From assembly GCA_029974855.1 (NCBI GenBank), contig JARKQO010000084.1:1-16307 (forward strand): a stretch of 16,307 nucleotides of DNA. Direction: 5' to 3'. Under the pieces are notes generated by a model, which was not told where the DNA came from, did no database searches, and saw nothing but the letters and a program-made list of their open reading frames with translations. The translations under genes and the position numbers were made by a program. Shown one piece after another: positions 6,439-13,527 of this stretch. How positions within the stretch are numbered: position 1 is the first letter of the stretch; each line of letters opens with the position of its first letter. Source of the DNA: Eubacteriales bacterium (GTDB lineage: Bacteria; Bacillota_A; Clostridia; Christensenellales; Aristaeellaceae).

Positions 6439-8259
6439 TTAGTTGCCGCTTCTCATGACCTGGGTCACCAGGTAGAGCAGCTCCTCTTTATACACATCCC
6501 CGGAGAGGGAGGGGCTGCCCCGCAGCAGCTCCAGCACCTGGGCATAGCTGGCGGAGCCCTTCCAGGGGCTGTCCCGAAGGAGCATGCCGAACTCCGCCAC
6601 CGCCGCGGCAAAGCGCAGGTTGCCGGCCATGGCTTCCCGGTAGCAGCTCTCGTCCACAGGGTAGCTGTAGAGCTTGCTGGCGTCGCCATCCGGCTCCTTG
6701 GCCCGGACGGACAGGGTAAGCCATTCCTGGCTGCCGTTGGACTGGGCCTGCTGGTACTTGGTGGAAACCGCCTCGATCTCCATGGGGCTGTCCACAGGGA
6801 CGATTTCGTACAGCACGGTGATCCGGTGGCCGCTGCCCACCTCGCCGCCGTCCTTGGCGTCGTCCGCAAAGTCCTCGGCCGCCAGCACGCGGTTTTCATA
6901 GCCGATGAGCCGGTAGCCCTTGATCTGGGCGGGGTTGAACTCTACCTGGAGCTTTACGTCCTTGGCCACGGTAAGGAAGGTGGCCCCAAGCTCCTCCACC
7001 AGGGCTTTGCGGGCCTCGTGGATGGTGTCGATATAGGCGTAGTTGCCGTTGCCGTGGTCCGCCAGGGCCTCCAGCTTCTGGTCCTTGTAGTTGCCGCTGC
7101 CAAAGCCCAGCACGCTGAGGAAGGCCCCTTCCTTGCGCTTTTCCTCCACCAGGCGGGTCAACGAGCCCTCGTCGCTGACGCCGATGTTCAAATCCCCGTC
7201 CGTAGCCAGGAGGATGCGGTTGTTGCCTTCCGGGAGAAAGTGCTTCTTCACCAGCTCGTAGGCGGTTTGGATGCCCGCCGCCCCGGCGGTGCCGCCGCCC
7301 GCTTCCATCTGGTCAATGGCGGCCATGATGGCGGCTTTGTCCCCGGCGGGAACCCCGTCCAGCACCACCCGGTCCGAGGAGGCATAGGTCACGATGGAGA
7401 TCCGGTCCGTGGGCCTCAGTTCCTCCAGCAGCAGCAAAAACGCGCGCTTCACCAAAGGCAGCTTGTTGGGTTCCTCCATGCTGCCGGACACATCCACCAA
7501 AAATACCAGGTTTTGCGGAGGAATGCTGGAGGTGTCGATTTCCTTGGCCTTCAGGCCCAGCAGCAGCAGCCGGGTATCCGGGTTCCAGGGGCAGGGGGCC
7601 GCCTCCAGGGTGACGCCGAAGGGTTCTCCCTGCCGGGGGTCCGCATAGTCGTAGTGGAAGTAGTTGAGCATTTCCTCAATGCGCACGCTGTCCTGGGGGA
7701 TGGGCGCGCCGGAGAGGATGGCGGAGCGCAGCTTGGCGTAGGAGGCCGTGTCCACATCCGCGGCAAAGGTGCTCAGGGGGGAGGTCAGGGTGGATTGGAA
7801 GCGGTTTTCCTGGATATGGGCGTATTCCTCGGTGTTCCAGTCCGGGTCCTGGGGGACAGGCCAGGCATGGGAGTAGCTGCCGATATTGGCCTCCATGGGA
7901 ACGGCGGCGTCCGTCCATGCGGCTTGCCCGCTGGGGGTGGCCAGGCTGTAGGCCGTGTCGCGGCCAAGGGCTTGGGAAGCTGCCTCCGGGGCAGCGGCGT
8001 CCATCAGGTAAGCATGTGGCCCGGCGTTTTGCGCCAGGGGCAGCACCACCAGCAGCAGGCCGGCGGCCACCGCCAACACGCCGGCCCCGAGGGCCAAGGC
8101 TTTTTTGGGATGGAAGCGGGATGGTTTGTTTTCCTTCATGGTTTTTTCCTCCCTCACGTCTGGGGCGGAGGAGGCTTCCAGCAGGGCCAGGGTCCTGGCT
8201 TCCAAATCCTCGCTGAAAGGAAGCTTTTCCATTCCCTGACGGTACAGGTCATTCTTCAT
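6439..8259 (-). CDS. Membrane-anchored VWA-domain protein, putative partner of the ECF sigma factor, 606 aa
   Basis: A short cytoplasmic N-terminus (residues 1-52, acidic helix FSEDLEARTLALLEAS) is followed by one TM helix (about 54-77). The extracytoplasmic part resembles YfbK-type VWA proteins: FAADVDTASYAKLRSAI and RIEEMLNYFHYDY precede the VWA domain, whose metal site (MIDAS) is intact: DVSGSM at 256-261, TDGD at 353-356. The C-terminal section (LLYEIVPVDSP-like strand, then AAAVAEFGMLLRDSPWKGSASY) matches the YfbK tail. The position after an ECF sigma gene, overlapping it by 11 nt, suggests an anti-sigma or sensor role, but no HxxxCxxC zinc anti-sigma motif is present. AGGAGGGG lies 6 nt before the ATG at 8259. 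A second in-frame ATG at 8139 has GGGAGG 8 nt upstream. Confidence 0.85.
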   Translation of the reverse strand: MKNDLYRQGMEKLPFSEDLEARTLALLEASSAPDVREEKTMKENKPSRFHPKKALALGAGVLAVAAGLLLVVLPLAQNAGPHAYLMDAAAPEAASQALGRDTAYSLATPSGQAAWTDAAVPMEANIGSYSHAWPVPQDPDWNTEEYAHIQENRFQSTLTSPLSTFAADVDTASYAKLRSAILSGAPIPQDSVRIEEMLNYFHYDYADPRQGEPFGVTLEAAPCPWNPDTRLLLLGLKAKEIDTSSIPPQNLVFLVDVSGSMEEPNKLPLVKRAFLLLLEELRPTDRISIVTYASSDRVVLDGVPAGDKAAIMAAIDQMEAGGGTAGAAGIQTAYELVKKHFLPEGNNRILLATDGDLNIGVSDEGSLTRLVEEKRKEGAFLSVLGFGSGNYKDQKLEALADHGNGNYAYIDTIHEARKALVEELGATFLTVAKDVKLQVEFNPAQIKGYRLIGYENRVLAAEDFADDAKDGGEVGSGHRITVLYEIVPVDSPMEIEAVSTKYQQAQSNGSQEWLTLSVRAKEPDGDASKLYSYPVDESCYREAMAGNLRFAAAVAEFGMLLRDSPWKGSASYAQVLELLRGSPSLSGDVYKEELLYLVTQVMRSGN

Positions 8260-8758
8260 CAAAAGCCCCTCCTAACTGTTGTTTGAGCTGCGCTTTGGCC
8301 CGGGCCAGGCGGGTACCCACCGTGGCGGCCGGAAGGGAGAGGGCGCGGGCGATGTCCTTGATGGCATAGCCTTCATAGTAGTACAGGTGAATGGGTAGCC
8401 GGTATTTTTCCTCCAGGGCCAGCACGGCGGACAGCACCGAATGCTCCTCCCGGGGCAAAGCCGCCAGATCCTCCGGCAGGGGGTTGCGGCTTTTGTGCCA
8501 CCCGCTTTTGAGCAGGTTCTTGCTTTTGTTGATGCACACCCGCAGCAGCCACGCTCTTTCGTGCTGGGTGCTCTCAAAGCGCCTGCCGCTGCCAAGGTAG
8601 GCCAAAAAGGTGTCCTGGGCGATGTCCTCGGCATCCTGAATGTGGCGTACATGGGCATAGGCCACGCGGACAACGCTTGGCATGTGCGCGCGCACCGCCC
8701 GCTGAATGTCTCCATTGAGCTCGGATGGAACACTCACGGGGCAATCAACTCCCTTCAT
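8249..8758 (-). CDS. ECF-type RNA polymerase sigma factor, about 169 aa
   Basis: Contains sigma region 2 (VVRVAYAHVRHIQDAEDIAQDTFLAYL, with the DAEDIAQDTF core that binds RNA polymerase) and sigma region 4 with a helix-turn-helix (LPIHLYYYEGYAIKDIARAL, then PAATVGTRLARAKAQL). No region 3 lies between them, which defines the ECF class. The gene ends inside the start of the VWA gene, so the two are translationally coupled. The start is not certain: the ATG at 8758 has no clear Shine-Dalgarno site, while AAGGGAG just inside it lies 11 nt before an in-frame GTG at 8737 that would shorten the protein by 7 residues. A sigma-A-type promoter lies at 8818-8846. Confidence 0.9.
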   Translation of the reverse strand: MKGVDCPVSVPSELNGDIQRAVRAHMPSVVRVAYAHVRHIQDAEDIAQDTFLAYLGSGRRFESTQHERAWLLRVCINKSKNLLKSGWHKSRNPLPEDLAALPREEHSVLSAVLALEEKYRLPIHLYYYEGYAIKDIARALSLPAATVGTRLARAKAQLKQQLGGAFDEE

Positions 8759-8817
8759 GGTGCATACAATTCACAGCTGGGATTTTTTTCATGGAGCAAA
8801 AATGTTTTTCTGGCACC

Positions 8818-8846
8818 ATCATATCACCCGGGGAAGGCTATGGCAA
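8818..8846 (-). promoter_or_regulatory. Sigma-A promoter for the ECF sigma/VWA operon
   Basis: On the minus strand TTGCCA (8846-8841), 17 nt, then TATGAT (8823-8818). The start is expected near 8811, giving a leader of about 53 nt. The gap between 8759 and the OadB promoter at 8917 holds no other gene that I can support. Confidence 0.65.
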
Positions 8847-8916
8847 GCGGCGCGGCATTTCCCGGAGGCCCTTCCCGGAAGAAAGAAAACCGGTGAGAAA
8901 TCCTGCCTTGATAGCT

Positions 8917-8945
8917 TTGACAGGGCTGCCATGGAATGCTATAAT
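8917..8945 (+). promoter_or_regulatory. Consensus sigma-A promoter for the oadB operon
   Basis: TTGACA (8917-8922), exactly 17 nt, then TATAAT (8940-8945): a full consensus match on both boxes. The start is expected near 8952, about 50 nt before the GTG at 9003. Such a strong promoter points to high constitutive expression. Confidence 0.88.
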
Positions 8946-9002
8946 ACGCGAGGAAGTGACAGAACCGGTCTGGTTTTCTATTTCGTACAAGGGGGAACTG
9001 AC

Positions 9003-10217
9003 GTGGACGTATTAGCCCTGCTCAAGGAGCTCTTTTCCGGGGTGGTATATCTCTTCTCTCTCGCGGGAATCAAAACCCTTGTGATGCTCGCCGTTGCGGT
9101 TGTATTGATCTATCTGGCCGTCAAGAAGGATTATGAGCCCGCACTGCTGCTGCCCATCGGCTTTGGCGCGATCATGGCCAACATGCCGCCGGTGATGGAC
9201 GCCTCCGGACACTTGGCCTCCAGCGTGCTGGGCACAGAGGGCTTCCTGACGGTGCTGTTCAATGCGGGCATTGCCAACGAGCTTTTCCCCATCCTGATTT
9301 TTATCGCCATAGGCGCGATGATCGACTTCTCCCCGCTGATGAAGGATCCCTCCATGATCTTCTTCGGCGCGGCGGCCCAGTTCGGCATCTTCGCCACCTT
9401 CTTGGTTTCCTTGGCGCTGATTCCCGTTGTGCTGCCGCAGACCGCCGGGGACAGCAGCCTGATCATCCGCCTGGCCTCCGCCATCGGCATCATCGGCGCG
9501 GCGGACGGCCCGACCACCCTATATGTTGCCAACTACTTTGACCTCAAGGACTACATGGCCCCCATCTCCGTGGCGGCCTACAGCTACATGTCCATGGTGC
9601 CGGTGATCCAGCCTCCCGTGATCCGGGCGCTGACCACCAAAAAAGAGCGGATGATCCGCATGAACTATACCGAACAGCGGGCCCCCAAGACCGCGTTGGT
9701 TCTGTTCCCCGTCCTGGTGACGGCCATTGCCGGCATCATCGTGCCCATGAGCGTGCCGCTGGTGGGCAGCCTGATGTTCGGCAACCTGATCCGGGAATGC
9801 GGGGTGCTGGAGCGCCTTAGCAAGACCGCCCAGAACGAGCTGGCCAACCTTGTTACCATCCTTCTGGGTATCGCCATCGGCGGCACCATGGTAGCCGACA
9901 AGTTTCTGCGCCTGGATACCTTGCTGATCCTGGGCTTGGGCCTGTTCGCCTTCGTGTTTGACACGGCGGGCGGCGTGCTGTTCGCCAAGTTGCTGAACCT
10001 CTTCCGCAAGAACAAGATCAACCCCATGGTGGGCGCGGCGGGCATTTCCGCCTTCCCCATGAGCGCCCGGGTCATCCAGAAGATGGCCAAGGAGGAGGAC
10101 CCCTACAACTTCATCCTGATGCAGTCCATCAGCGCCAACGTGTCCGGCCAGTTGGGCTCCATCGTGGCGGGGAGCATGGTGATCGCGCTGGTGGGCATGC
10201 TCATCGGCTGGAGATAA
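9003..10217 (+). CDS. oadB: Sodium-translocating decarboxylase beta subunit (OadB/GcdB/MmdB family), 404 aa
   Basis: This integral membrane subunit decarboxylates carboxybiotin and pumps Na+ outward. It is highly hydrophobic, with family signatures YLAVKKDYEPALLLPIGFGAIMANMPP near the N-terminus, the conserved IGIIGAADGPTTLYVA (Asp at residue 168, equivalent to the Na+-binding Asp of the family), NPMVGAAGISAFPMSARV, and the C-terminal NVSGQLGSIVAG (N379, G382, S386). The GTG at 9003 is chosen because AAGGGGG lies 7 nt upstream, it follows the promoter, and the resulting N-terminus has the family length; codons upstream in the same frame lie within the promoter. The substrate (oxaloacetate, glutaconyl-CoA or methylmalonyl-CoA) cannot be told from the beta subunit. 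No carboxyltransferase or biotin carrier is encoded nearby. Confidence 0.93.
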   Translation: MDVLALLKELFSGVVYLFSLAGIKTLVMLAVAVVLIYLAVKKDYEPALLLPIGFGAIMANMPPVMDASGHLASSVLGTEGFLTVLFNAGIANELFPILIFIAIGAMIDFSPLMKDPSMIFFGAAAQFGIFATFLVSLALIPVVLPQTAGDSSLIIRLASAIGIIGAADGPTTLYVANYFDLKDYMAPISVAAYSYMSMVPVIQPPVIRALTTKKERMIRMNYTEQRAPKTALVLFPVLVTAIAGIIVPMSVPLVGSLMFGNLIRECGVLERLSKTAQNELANLVTILLGIAIGGTMVADKFLRLDTLLILGLGLFAFVFDTAGGVLFAKLLNLFRKNKINPMVGAAGISAFPMSARVIQKMAKEEDPYNFILMQSISANVSGQLGSIVAGSMVIALVGMLIGWR

Positions 10218-10254
10218 GCCGGGCTTTGATATTTTGAAATAAAGAGGGATTATG

Positions 10255-10467
10255 ATGATGAACTGGATTTTGGGGCTCAGTGAGGCTGCGGTGGAGGCTG
10301 TGCCCACTGTGGCCGCGCAGGTGGACGCGTACCCCGGTATGACCATCATGACCAAGGGACTCATCACCACGGGTATGGGGCTGTTGGGCGTGTTTTTGGT
10401 GCTGGCCCTGTTCTTTGTGACCATCAAGCTGATGCAGCGCTTCAAGGACAAGGGCGGCGAGGAGTAA
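10255..10467 (+). CDS. OadG-like small membrane subunit, about 70 aa
   Basis: A short N-terminal stretch of about 30 residues is followed by GLITTGMGLLGVFLVLALFFVTIKLMQRF, a single TM helix with the GMG-VF-VL pattern typical of the gamma subunit (OadG) of Na+-pumping decarboxylases; it ends in a charged tail (KDKGGEE). In the family this subunit helps assemble alpha and beta. It follows oadB by 37 nt. Three ATGs in a row (10252, 10255, 10258) compete; AGAGGG at 10243-10248 gives spacings of 3, 6 and 9 nt, so 10255 or 10258 is likeliest. Confidence 0.7.
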   Translation: MMNWILGLSEAAVEAVPTVAAQVDAYPGMTIMTKGLITTGMGLLGVFLVLALFFVTIKLMQRFKDKGGEE

Positions 10468-10479
10468 GGGGGAATCGTC

Positions 10480-10965
10480 TTGTACCGGCAGGAGGACCAT
10501 GCGGCAGTCCAGGCGGAGGCCAAAAAGCGATGGATCGTGACCATGCTGCCGGGAGCGCTGCTGTGGGCGGCGGGCATCGCGGTGTTTGTGGTCTGCCAGA
10601 GTCAGCGCCAGGATTGGGGCTGGATTTTTGCCACCGCATGCACCATTGTGGGCGGCGCGTATGTGCTGTTCTTCTACGGGGTGTATTTGAAGCCCGTGCT
10701 TTTGTACCAAAGGCATGTGGGCTACATGCTGGAGGGCCGCAAACGGGAAACCAGGGGCCTGTTGCGGGAGGTGGCCTGGGACGTGGTGGACAAGGACGGG
10801 CTGGACTGCTATGCCATGACCGTGAATGTAGGGGAGCGGAACGACCCTGAGGATGAACGCCTTTTCTATGTGGACGCCCTCAAGGGCAGGCCGGACATCC
10901 CCCCTGGCAGCCCTGTAACGGTGGTCAGCAACGACAAGATGGTGGCTGAGTTGCGCGTCGGGTAA
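10480..10965 (+). CDS. Hypothetical two-TM membrane protein, 161 aa
   Basis: I do not recognise the family. After about 18 charged N-terminal residues there are two TM helices (WIVTMLPGALLWAAGIAVFVV and IFATACTIVGGAYVLFFYGVYL), then a soluble domain of about 85 residues (REVAWDVVDKDGLDCYAMTVNV, LFYVDALKGRPDIPPGSPVTVV) that looks beta-rich, similar in outline to small OB/NfeD-like domains but without a firm match. A TTG start at 10480 is used: GGGGG lies about 7 nt upstream in the gap after the OadG-like gene. Tight spacing (12 nt after the previous stop) and the operon position suggest a role with the decarboxylase membrane complex. Confidence 0.72.
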   Translation: MYRQEDHAAVQAEAKKRWIVTMLPGALLWAAGIAVFVVCQSQRQDWGWIFATACTIVGGAYVLFFYGVYLKPVLLYQRHVGYMLEGRKRETRGLLREVAWDVVDKDGLDCYAMTVNVGERNDPEDERLFYVDALKGRPDIPPGSPVTVVSNDKMVAELRVG

Positions 10966-10995
10966 GTCAAGAAGCAAGCAAAGGGGTGCGGGACA

Positions 10996-11382
10996 ATGCC
11001 TGAGCGGTCCCCTGTGATGGTTTTGGTCACCATGCAGCGCATGTGCGCCCGCCTGATTCGCCTGGGAGCGGATGAGGCCTTAAAGCGGGGCTGTCCCCTG
11101 AAGGTGGTGCACGTGGCAAGCCCGGCGGAGATGCCGGAGAGCCAGGCGAAAATTGACGCTCAAACCCTGAACTACCTCTACGCCCTGGCTAACGAGGCGG
11201 GGGCCGAGATGTGCCTTCTCACCTCGGAGGTGCCGGTGACCGCCATGGCCCAGTACGCAGTCCAGAACCAAGTGGGGCAGATCATCCTGGGGGGCGGAAG
11301 CGAGGCCGCCGGCATGGCCCAGACCCTTGCGGAGATGCTGCCGGGGGTGGCGGTGGCGGTGGTGGACGAGGAGACGGCGTGA
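10996..11382 (+). CDS. Universal-stress-protein-like (Usp/KdpD-N type) domain protein, 128 aa
   Basis: A single alpha/beta Rossmann-like domain: VMVLVTMQRMCARLIRLGADEALKRG is followed by LKVVHVASP, a long helix (SQAKIDAQTLNYLYALANEAGAEMCLLTS) and VGQIILGGGSEAAG, which parallels the phosphate-binding loop region of Usp domains. The pattern is close to the Usp part of KdpD. Nucleotide binding is possible but the loop is not the canonical GxxGxxxxxxxGS(V/T). AAGGGG lies upstream of the ATG. The start is 30 nt after the previous stop and the nitroreductase follows 18 nt later, so this is an internal operon gene. Confidence 0.68.
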   Translation: MPERSPVMVLVTMQRMCARLIRLGADEALKRGCPLKVVHVASPAEMPESQAKIDAQTLNYLYALANEAGAEMCLLTSEVPVTAMAQYAVQNQVGQIILGGGSEAAGMAQTLAEMLPGVAVAVVDEETA

Positions 11383-11400
11383 AGCCAAGGAGTATATCAA

Positions 11401-11964
11401 ATGAACGAAACGCTGAAAACCATTGCCCGGCGGTATACCTGCCGGGACTACCAAAGCCAGATGCCGCCCGATGAAATCCTTCAGGCCATTGCCCAGGCCG
11501 GCCTCCAGGCCCCCAGCGGCATGAACCGCCAGGCCTGGCGGGTGATTGTGGTGAAGAACCGGGATTTGATGCGGGAGATGGAAGCCGAGGGGATGGCCTA
11601 CCTGGCCAACATGGAGGACAAATCCGGATACAACCGGATCATGGAGCGGGGCGGCAGGCTGTTCTACGGTGCGCCTTGCATGATCATGGTTCCCATTGAC
11701 CCCGCCCAATACGGCCCCGCCCTCATCGACTGCGGCATCCTGTGCCAGAACATTGCGCTGGCCGCCACGTCCTTGGGCATTGCCAATACCATGTGCGGGT
11801 TTGCGGGGCTGGCCTTTGCCAGCGGCCTTCGGGCGGAGGAGTTCAGCAGGCGGCTGGGATTCCCGGAAGGCTACGCCTTCGGCTGCTCGGTGCTGCTGGG
11901 GTATGCCAATACCACCAAGGAGCCCCACGCGCCGGACCCGGAGAAGATGATTTTTGTGGAGTAA
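11401..11964 (+). CDS. Nitroreductase family FMN-dependent oxidoreductase, 187 aa
   Basis: Opens with ARRYTCRDYQSQMPPDEILQAI and APSGMNRQAWRVIVV, the FMN-binding start of the nitroreductase fold, and later has LIDCGILCQNIALAATSLGIANTMCG, the standard helix of the dimer interface. The length is typical of short-form members. The physiological substrate is not predictable; these enzymes reduce quinones, nitro groups or enones with NAD(P)H. The ATG has AAGGAG 8 nt upstream. It is the last gene of the oadB operon and is followed by the hairpin at 12004-12039. Confidence 0.9.
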   Translation: MNETLKTIARRYTCRDYQSQMPPDEILQAIAQAGLQAPSGMNRQAWRVIVVKNRDLMREMEAEGMAYLANMEDKSGYNRIMERGGRLFYGAPCMIMVPIDPAQYGPALIDCGILCQNIALAATSLGIANTMCGFAGLAFASGLRAEEFSRRLGFPEGYAFGCSVLLGYANTTKEPHAPDPEKMIFVE

Positions 11965-12003
11965 GTGAGGGCCATTCCGCGCAGCAGGGGTTTTCGTTGC
12001 ACA

Positions 12004-12039
12004 ACAAGGGGCTGATTTGTGGTCAAATCAGCCCCTTGT
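12004..12039. terminator. Hairpin between the nitroreductase and the convergent acetyltransferase gene
   Basis: A perfect 16-bp stem (12004-12019 with 12024-12039, loop TGGT) lies 40 nt past the nitroreductase stop codon. T-rich sequence after it is poor on both strands, so strength is uncertain; it can fold in either transcript. The outer arms CAAGGGGC/GCCCCTTG are the same as those of the hairpin at 12632-12654. A weaker 6-bp hairpin (12052-12057 with 12067-12072) lies next to it, near the end of the acetyltransferase gene. The gap 11965-12088 holds no gene. Confidence 0.65.
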
Positions 12040-12088
12040 CCATGGCTAGGAGGCGGTGCGCAAAGTACCGCCCCTCTTTCCCTAAGGC

Positions 12089-12541
12089 CTATTCCTCTTT
12101 CCCCTCCAGCTTTTTGGCAAAGCAGATCAGGCGCTCGATTTCGGAAAATCGAACCCCCAGATGAAAGCCAAGGCTTTGGGTATTCTCCAATAGGCAATCG
12201 CTGGCAAACTCCCGGCAGCCCATCTCCAGGGCCCAGGCCTCACAGGCCCCCACCAAGGCCTTGCCGACGCCCCGGCCCCGAAGCCCTGGCTGAACGTAGA
12301 TGCCCTCCAGGTATCCCACGGGGCTGGAGGCGGTTCCCGCCACATAGTCGTGGCGCAGGCTGCAGTAGGCAAAGGCCACGGCCTCGCCGTTCTCCACAGC
12401 CAGAAACAGGGCGGCTTTGCCCTGGGCCAGGGGAGCAGCCCATTCCTCTTGCAATTCCCGGGGGGAGCACCGGGGCCATAGGCAGGAGGCCAAGAAGGCC
12501 GCCTGCTCAATCTCCTGGGAAGTGCTTACTTTCCGGATCAT
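12089..12541 (-). CDS. GNAT acetyltransferase resembling aminoglycoside 6'-N-acetyltransferase AAC(6'), 150 aa
   Basis: The GNAT fold is clear: GYLEGIYVQPGLRGRGVGKALV carries the acetyl-CoA pyrophosphate loop (RGRGVGKA). Several details recall the AAC(6') branch that includes the Acinetobacter/Enterobacter chromosomal enzymes: LWP near the N-terminus, SLRHDYVAGT-SSPVGYLEG, CEAWALEMGCREFASDC, LENTQSLGFH, and the ending F-EIERLICFAKKL. The whole protein is one domain of normal length. The GVRF after FHL departs from the family's usual LGF. Resistance activity is inference; related enzymes acetylate other amines. The ATG at 12541 has TAGGAG about 8 nt upstream. It lies downstream of metQ and may be co-transcribed or follow its own weak promoter. 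Confidence 0.8.
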   Translation of the reverse strand: MIRKVSTSQEIEQAAFLASCLWPRCSPRELQEEWAAPLAQGKAALFLAVENGEAVAFAYCSLRHDYVAGTASSPVGYLEGIYVQPGLRGRGVGKALVGACEAWALEMGCREFASDCLLENTQSLGFHLGVRFSEIERLICFAKKLEGKEE

Positions 12542-12577
12542 GGTCTTTCTCCTACTTTACCCAAATAGTAAAACAGT

Positions 12578-12654
12578 CCGGCGGCGCAAAGCGCCGCCGG
12601 TAGTGGGTCCAGGGCATAGCCCTGGCTGGGATGCAAGGGGCAGAGCCCCTTGCA
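12578..12654. repeat. Cluster of three perfect hairpins sharing a GC-ANA-GC apex
   Basis: Three inverted repeats follow one another: 12578-12600 (10 bp, loop AAA), 12609-12625 (7 bp, loop ATA) and 12632-12654 (10 bp, loop AGA). Each apex is GC-A-N-A-GC. On the minus strand the last hairpin is followed by ACTGTTTTACTATTT, so the cluster can terminate metQ transcription, but the sharing of one apex pattern and modular build suggest a REP-like intergenic repeat family. A 9-nt unit (TCCCCCTCG) is also duplicated at 12661-12680. The gap 12542-12681 has no gene. Confidence 0.65.
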
Positions 12655-12681
12655 CGTGCCCCCCCCTCGTCCCCCTCGTCC

Positions 12682-13497
12682 TTAGAACACCGGGATCACG
12701 CCGTTGGCGTAGGTCTCGTTGGTGTTCATGAACTCCCGCACCTTGTCGCTCTGGAGCACGGTGCGCAGGGCTTCCACCCAGGCCGCGTCCTTATCCTCGG
12801 GGCGGATGACCACATAGTTGGTATACAGTTTGCCGCTGTCGCCCAGGGGATCCTCCAGCTTCAGGGCGTCCTTGCCGGGCTTCAGGCCCGCGCCGATGGC
12901 GAAGTTGCCGTTGATGATGGCAAAGCTCACGTCGCCCAGGGCGGCGGGGATCAGCTCCGCGTTCATTTCCACGATGTCCAGGTTCAGGGCATTCTCCGCG
13001 ATGTCCAGCTTGGTGAGGCTGTCGTCGGCAGTGGTGCCTTCGGGCAGCTTGATGTAGCCGGCCTCCTGGAGCAGCAGCAAAGCGCGGGTCTCGTTGGAGG
13101 GATCGTTGGTGACGGCAATAGTGTCGCCCTCGGCGATTTCGTCCAGGGACTTCTTGGTGCCCGCGTAGATACCGTAGGGCTCATAGTGGACGGGGATGGC
13201 GGCCACCAGCTGCTCCGCCTCAGGCACGCTGGTATTGTAGGCATTCAGATAGGGCATATGCTGGAAGTAGTTGGCCTGGAGGTCCCCGGCGGCGGTGGCG
13301 GGGTTGGGAATGGGGTACTCGGTGAACACCTGGATGTCCAGGTCATAGCCCAGAGCCGCCAGATCTTCCTTGATGAACTCCAGGATCTCGGCATGGGGGC
13401 TGGGGGTGGCGCCGATGACGATGGTCTCGTTGGCCAGGGCGGAAGACGCGCCCAGGGCGAGGATGGCAACCAGGAGAACCGCCAGAAGCTTTTTCAT
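12682..13497 (-). CDS. metQ: MetQ/NlpA-family substrate-binding protein of the metNIQ transporter, 271 aa
   Basis: Binds the amino acid outside the membrane and delivers it to MetI. Signature segments are IVIGATPSPHAEILEFIKEDLAALGYDL, NPATAAGDLQANYFQHMPYLNAYN (a near-diagnostic MetQ block), and ETYANGVIPVF. The signal peptide MKKLLAVLLVAILALGASSALA has no cysteine near the cleavage site, so it lacks the lipobox that normally anchors MetQ in a monoderm; a type I cleavage after ALA is likely. The ATG at 13497 is used: AAAGGGG lies about 9 nt upstream, and the 10 codons before it lie in the intergenic gap. It is 30 nt downstream of metI. Substrate is uncertain: methionine by family, cystine or cysteine conceivable because of the leader. 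Confidence 0.9.
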   Translation of the reverse strand: MKKLLAVLLVAILALGASSALANETIVIGATPSPHAEILEFIKEDLAALGYDLDIQVFTEYPIPNPATAAGDLQANYFQHMPYLNAYNTSVPEAEQLVAAIPVHYEPYGIYAGTKKSLDEIAEGDTIAVTNDPSNETRALLLLQEAGYIKLPEGTTADDSLTKLDIAENALNLDIVEMNAELIPAALGDVSFAIINGNFAIGAGLKPGKDALKLEDPLGDSGKLYTNYVVIRPEDKDAAWVEALRTVLQSDKVREFMNTNETYANGVIPVF

Positions 13498-13527
13498 GTG
13501 GTAAATCCCCTTTCGTCCTTTTGACAT

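Noticed and set aside
6373..8286. 637-codon plus-strand frame over the VWA gene
   Set aside because: Composed of Gly/Val/His/Gln-rich, non-domain sequence; the minus strand encodes an obvious VWA protein with good starts and overlap with the sigma gene.
12661..12680. Short tandem duplication of TCCCCCTCG
   Set aside because: Only two copies of a 9-nt unit in a C-rich stretch; no evidence for function beyond slippage.
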